Positions 63,060 to 64,000 of a DNA stretch of 64,000 nt are shown one piece after another; position 1 is the first letter of the stretch; each line of letters opens with the position of its first letter. The notes beneath the pieces are model-generated. The model ran no database searches. It had not been told where the DNA came from and saw only the letters and a program-made list of their open reading frames with translations. The DNA comes from Lamellibrachia columna (taxonomy: Eukaryota; Annelida; Polychaeta; Sabellida; Siboglinidae), in assembly GCA_963662155.1 (NCBI GenBank), contig OY759261.1, forward strand, positions 65,205,917-65,269,916, in the 5' to 3' direction. The position numbers were made by a program, and so were the translations under genes.

Positions 63060-63545
63060 TTAAGTCCTTTTACTGCTTTTGTTTTTTACTCTTCAAATTC
63101 TTTTTTGTTAAACCACAGTTTGGATCCATGCATTTCTACTCATTTGCATATACTTCCATGATGCAAACTTATCTGTTCGTTGCCGCATGTCACCAGCAGC
63201 AGTGATAGACTACATGTAACTAATATTCTGGTTAAATACCTAATGTAATCTAACTAGTGTCTAACACTGGTTCTTATATTCGTATTTACTGTACAAACGT
63301 CACTATGGTAAAACATAATCTTTGGCCCAGTGACTATCTAGATGGCTGCTGAAATAGTACAGTGATGGGCTGGTGATGATTTTTTTGGTTGTGATATAAT
63401 AATACAGTAATGATAATTAGTTTAAATGGTGTCGCTGGAAGAAGGCTCTAAGCCAAGCGACAGCCATACAACGTAACTTATCAAAAGTATTCAGATATAT
63501 TGTAATTGTCTTTTTATATATGTTACGTTGTAAAAATAAAGTTAC
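63060..63545 (+). repeat. Dispersed repeat, copy 2
   Basis: Longer copy of the repeat at 57130-57475, with a ~120-bp insertion after TTGCCGCATG (63185-63310) relative to copy 1 and a further insertion near 63430-63480. It is in the intron upstream of B1. Confidence 0.72.
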
Positions 63546-63654
63546 TTACTAATTAATAATTGGTTGCGGTGATCCGTTTCAGCGGTTTTGATCGATTTGA
63601 CACAGGAGTGAGCATTTATGAGAAAGAATGTATATGTTACAGTAAATCTGCGTA

Positions 63655-63797
63655 AGCAGTCACTACGTAATAACTGACAAGTTTAGGCATTACTCGAAAT
63701 TACTGTTTAACTCAGGCATTTGGCGAAATGACTAACAATTTCAGTCATTACGCAAAATTACTGGAAAAGAGGTGCAGTCATTTCGCGTAATGACTGA
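63655..63797. repeat. Five imperfect ~20-bp near-palindromic units
   Basis: AGTCACTACGTAATAACTGA (63657), GGCATTACTCGAAATTACTG (63687), GGCATTTGGCGAAATGACT (63715), AGTCATTACGCAAAATTACT (63742) and AGTCATTTCGCGTAATGACT (63776) are variants of one unit reading roughly TCATTNCGNAATGACT on both strands. Confidence 0.7.
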
Positions 63798-64000
63798 AAG
63801 TGTTTTTCCTGGTGAATGACACATGATGTCGGCAAACTGGTTGGTTTTTCATCTACCTAGCCATATATTTTCAGAAATTGCCACTTAGCAGCTATGCATT
63901 TCTCACACTCAAACATATGTTTTATATTGTGATGAAATTACGATTTATAATTACGTACGGGACGTCCAGCTTGCTATGTCAACTGACGAGCAGAAGACGA

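Overview
The window is nuclear DNA of a multicellular animal: short exons with consensus splice sites, long AT-rich introns, dense microsatellites and many interspersed transposons. The gene content (polycystin-1-like proteins with fucolectin-type F5/8 modules, REJ, GPS, PLAT) together with Penelope, RTE and CR1/L2-like, Ty3/Gypsy and hAT relics suggests a marine invertebrate, perhaps a lophotrochozoan such as a mollusc. That assignment is inference; nothing in the window fixes the species.

The backbone is two tandem, same-orientation (minus strand) polycystin-1-like genes. Gene B is the upstream copy. It enters from the right edge, and 20 exons are visible from 62950 down to 36986, from the start of the REJ region to the end of the polycystin channel domain. 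Gene A is the downstream copy. It starts near 32008 with a candidate signal-peptide exon, carries three F5/8 (fucolectin-like) modules, then REJ, GAIN/GPS, TM1, PLAT, TM2-TM3, and runs off the left edge after the exon at 2725-2805. Sixteen consecutive exons (A10-A25 = B1-B16) are paralogous with identical phases and near-identical lengths. The order, splice sites and phases join into continuous reading frames without an internal stop.

The introns hold nearly all of the mobile DNA and differ completely between the copies, so most insertions postdate the duplication. In gene A these are a 5'-truncated Penelope element with an open RT/GIY-YIG frame (6152-7668), a CR1/L2-like LINE (9310-10510) with a relic copy at 12.1-12.5 kb, two degenerate RTE-like LINEs (18.0-18.9 and 21.6-23.5 kb), and foldback elements. 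In gene B they are a Ty3/Gypsy relic mixed with a LINE endonuclease fragment (43.8-46.3 kb), pogo-like and hAT-like transposase fragments, a ~570-bp foldback, a LINE 3' relic, a 2.6-kb RTE element with a target-site duplication (59041-61658), and a tRNA-derived SINE eight bases inside an intron (62549-62864). An hAT element with an 8-bp target duplication (748-2482) lies at the left edge.

The ~5-kb spacer between gene B's end and gene A's start contains a ~348-bp tandem satellite and one of two copies of a ~570-bp tRNA-headed dispersed repeat. No tRNA, rRNA or CRISPR feature was seen. The observations most worth checking are the gene-conversion-like tract between the PLAT exons, the extra phase-matched exon inside the second F5/8 module of gene A, the minisatellite that appears to have grown out of a splice donor, and several repeat families I could not assign.
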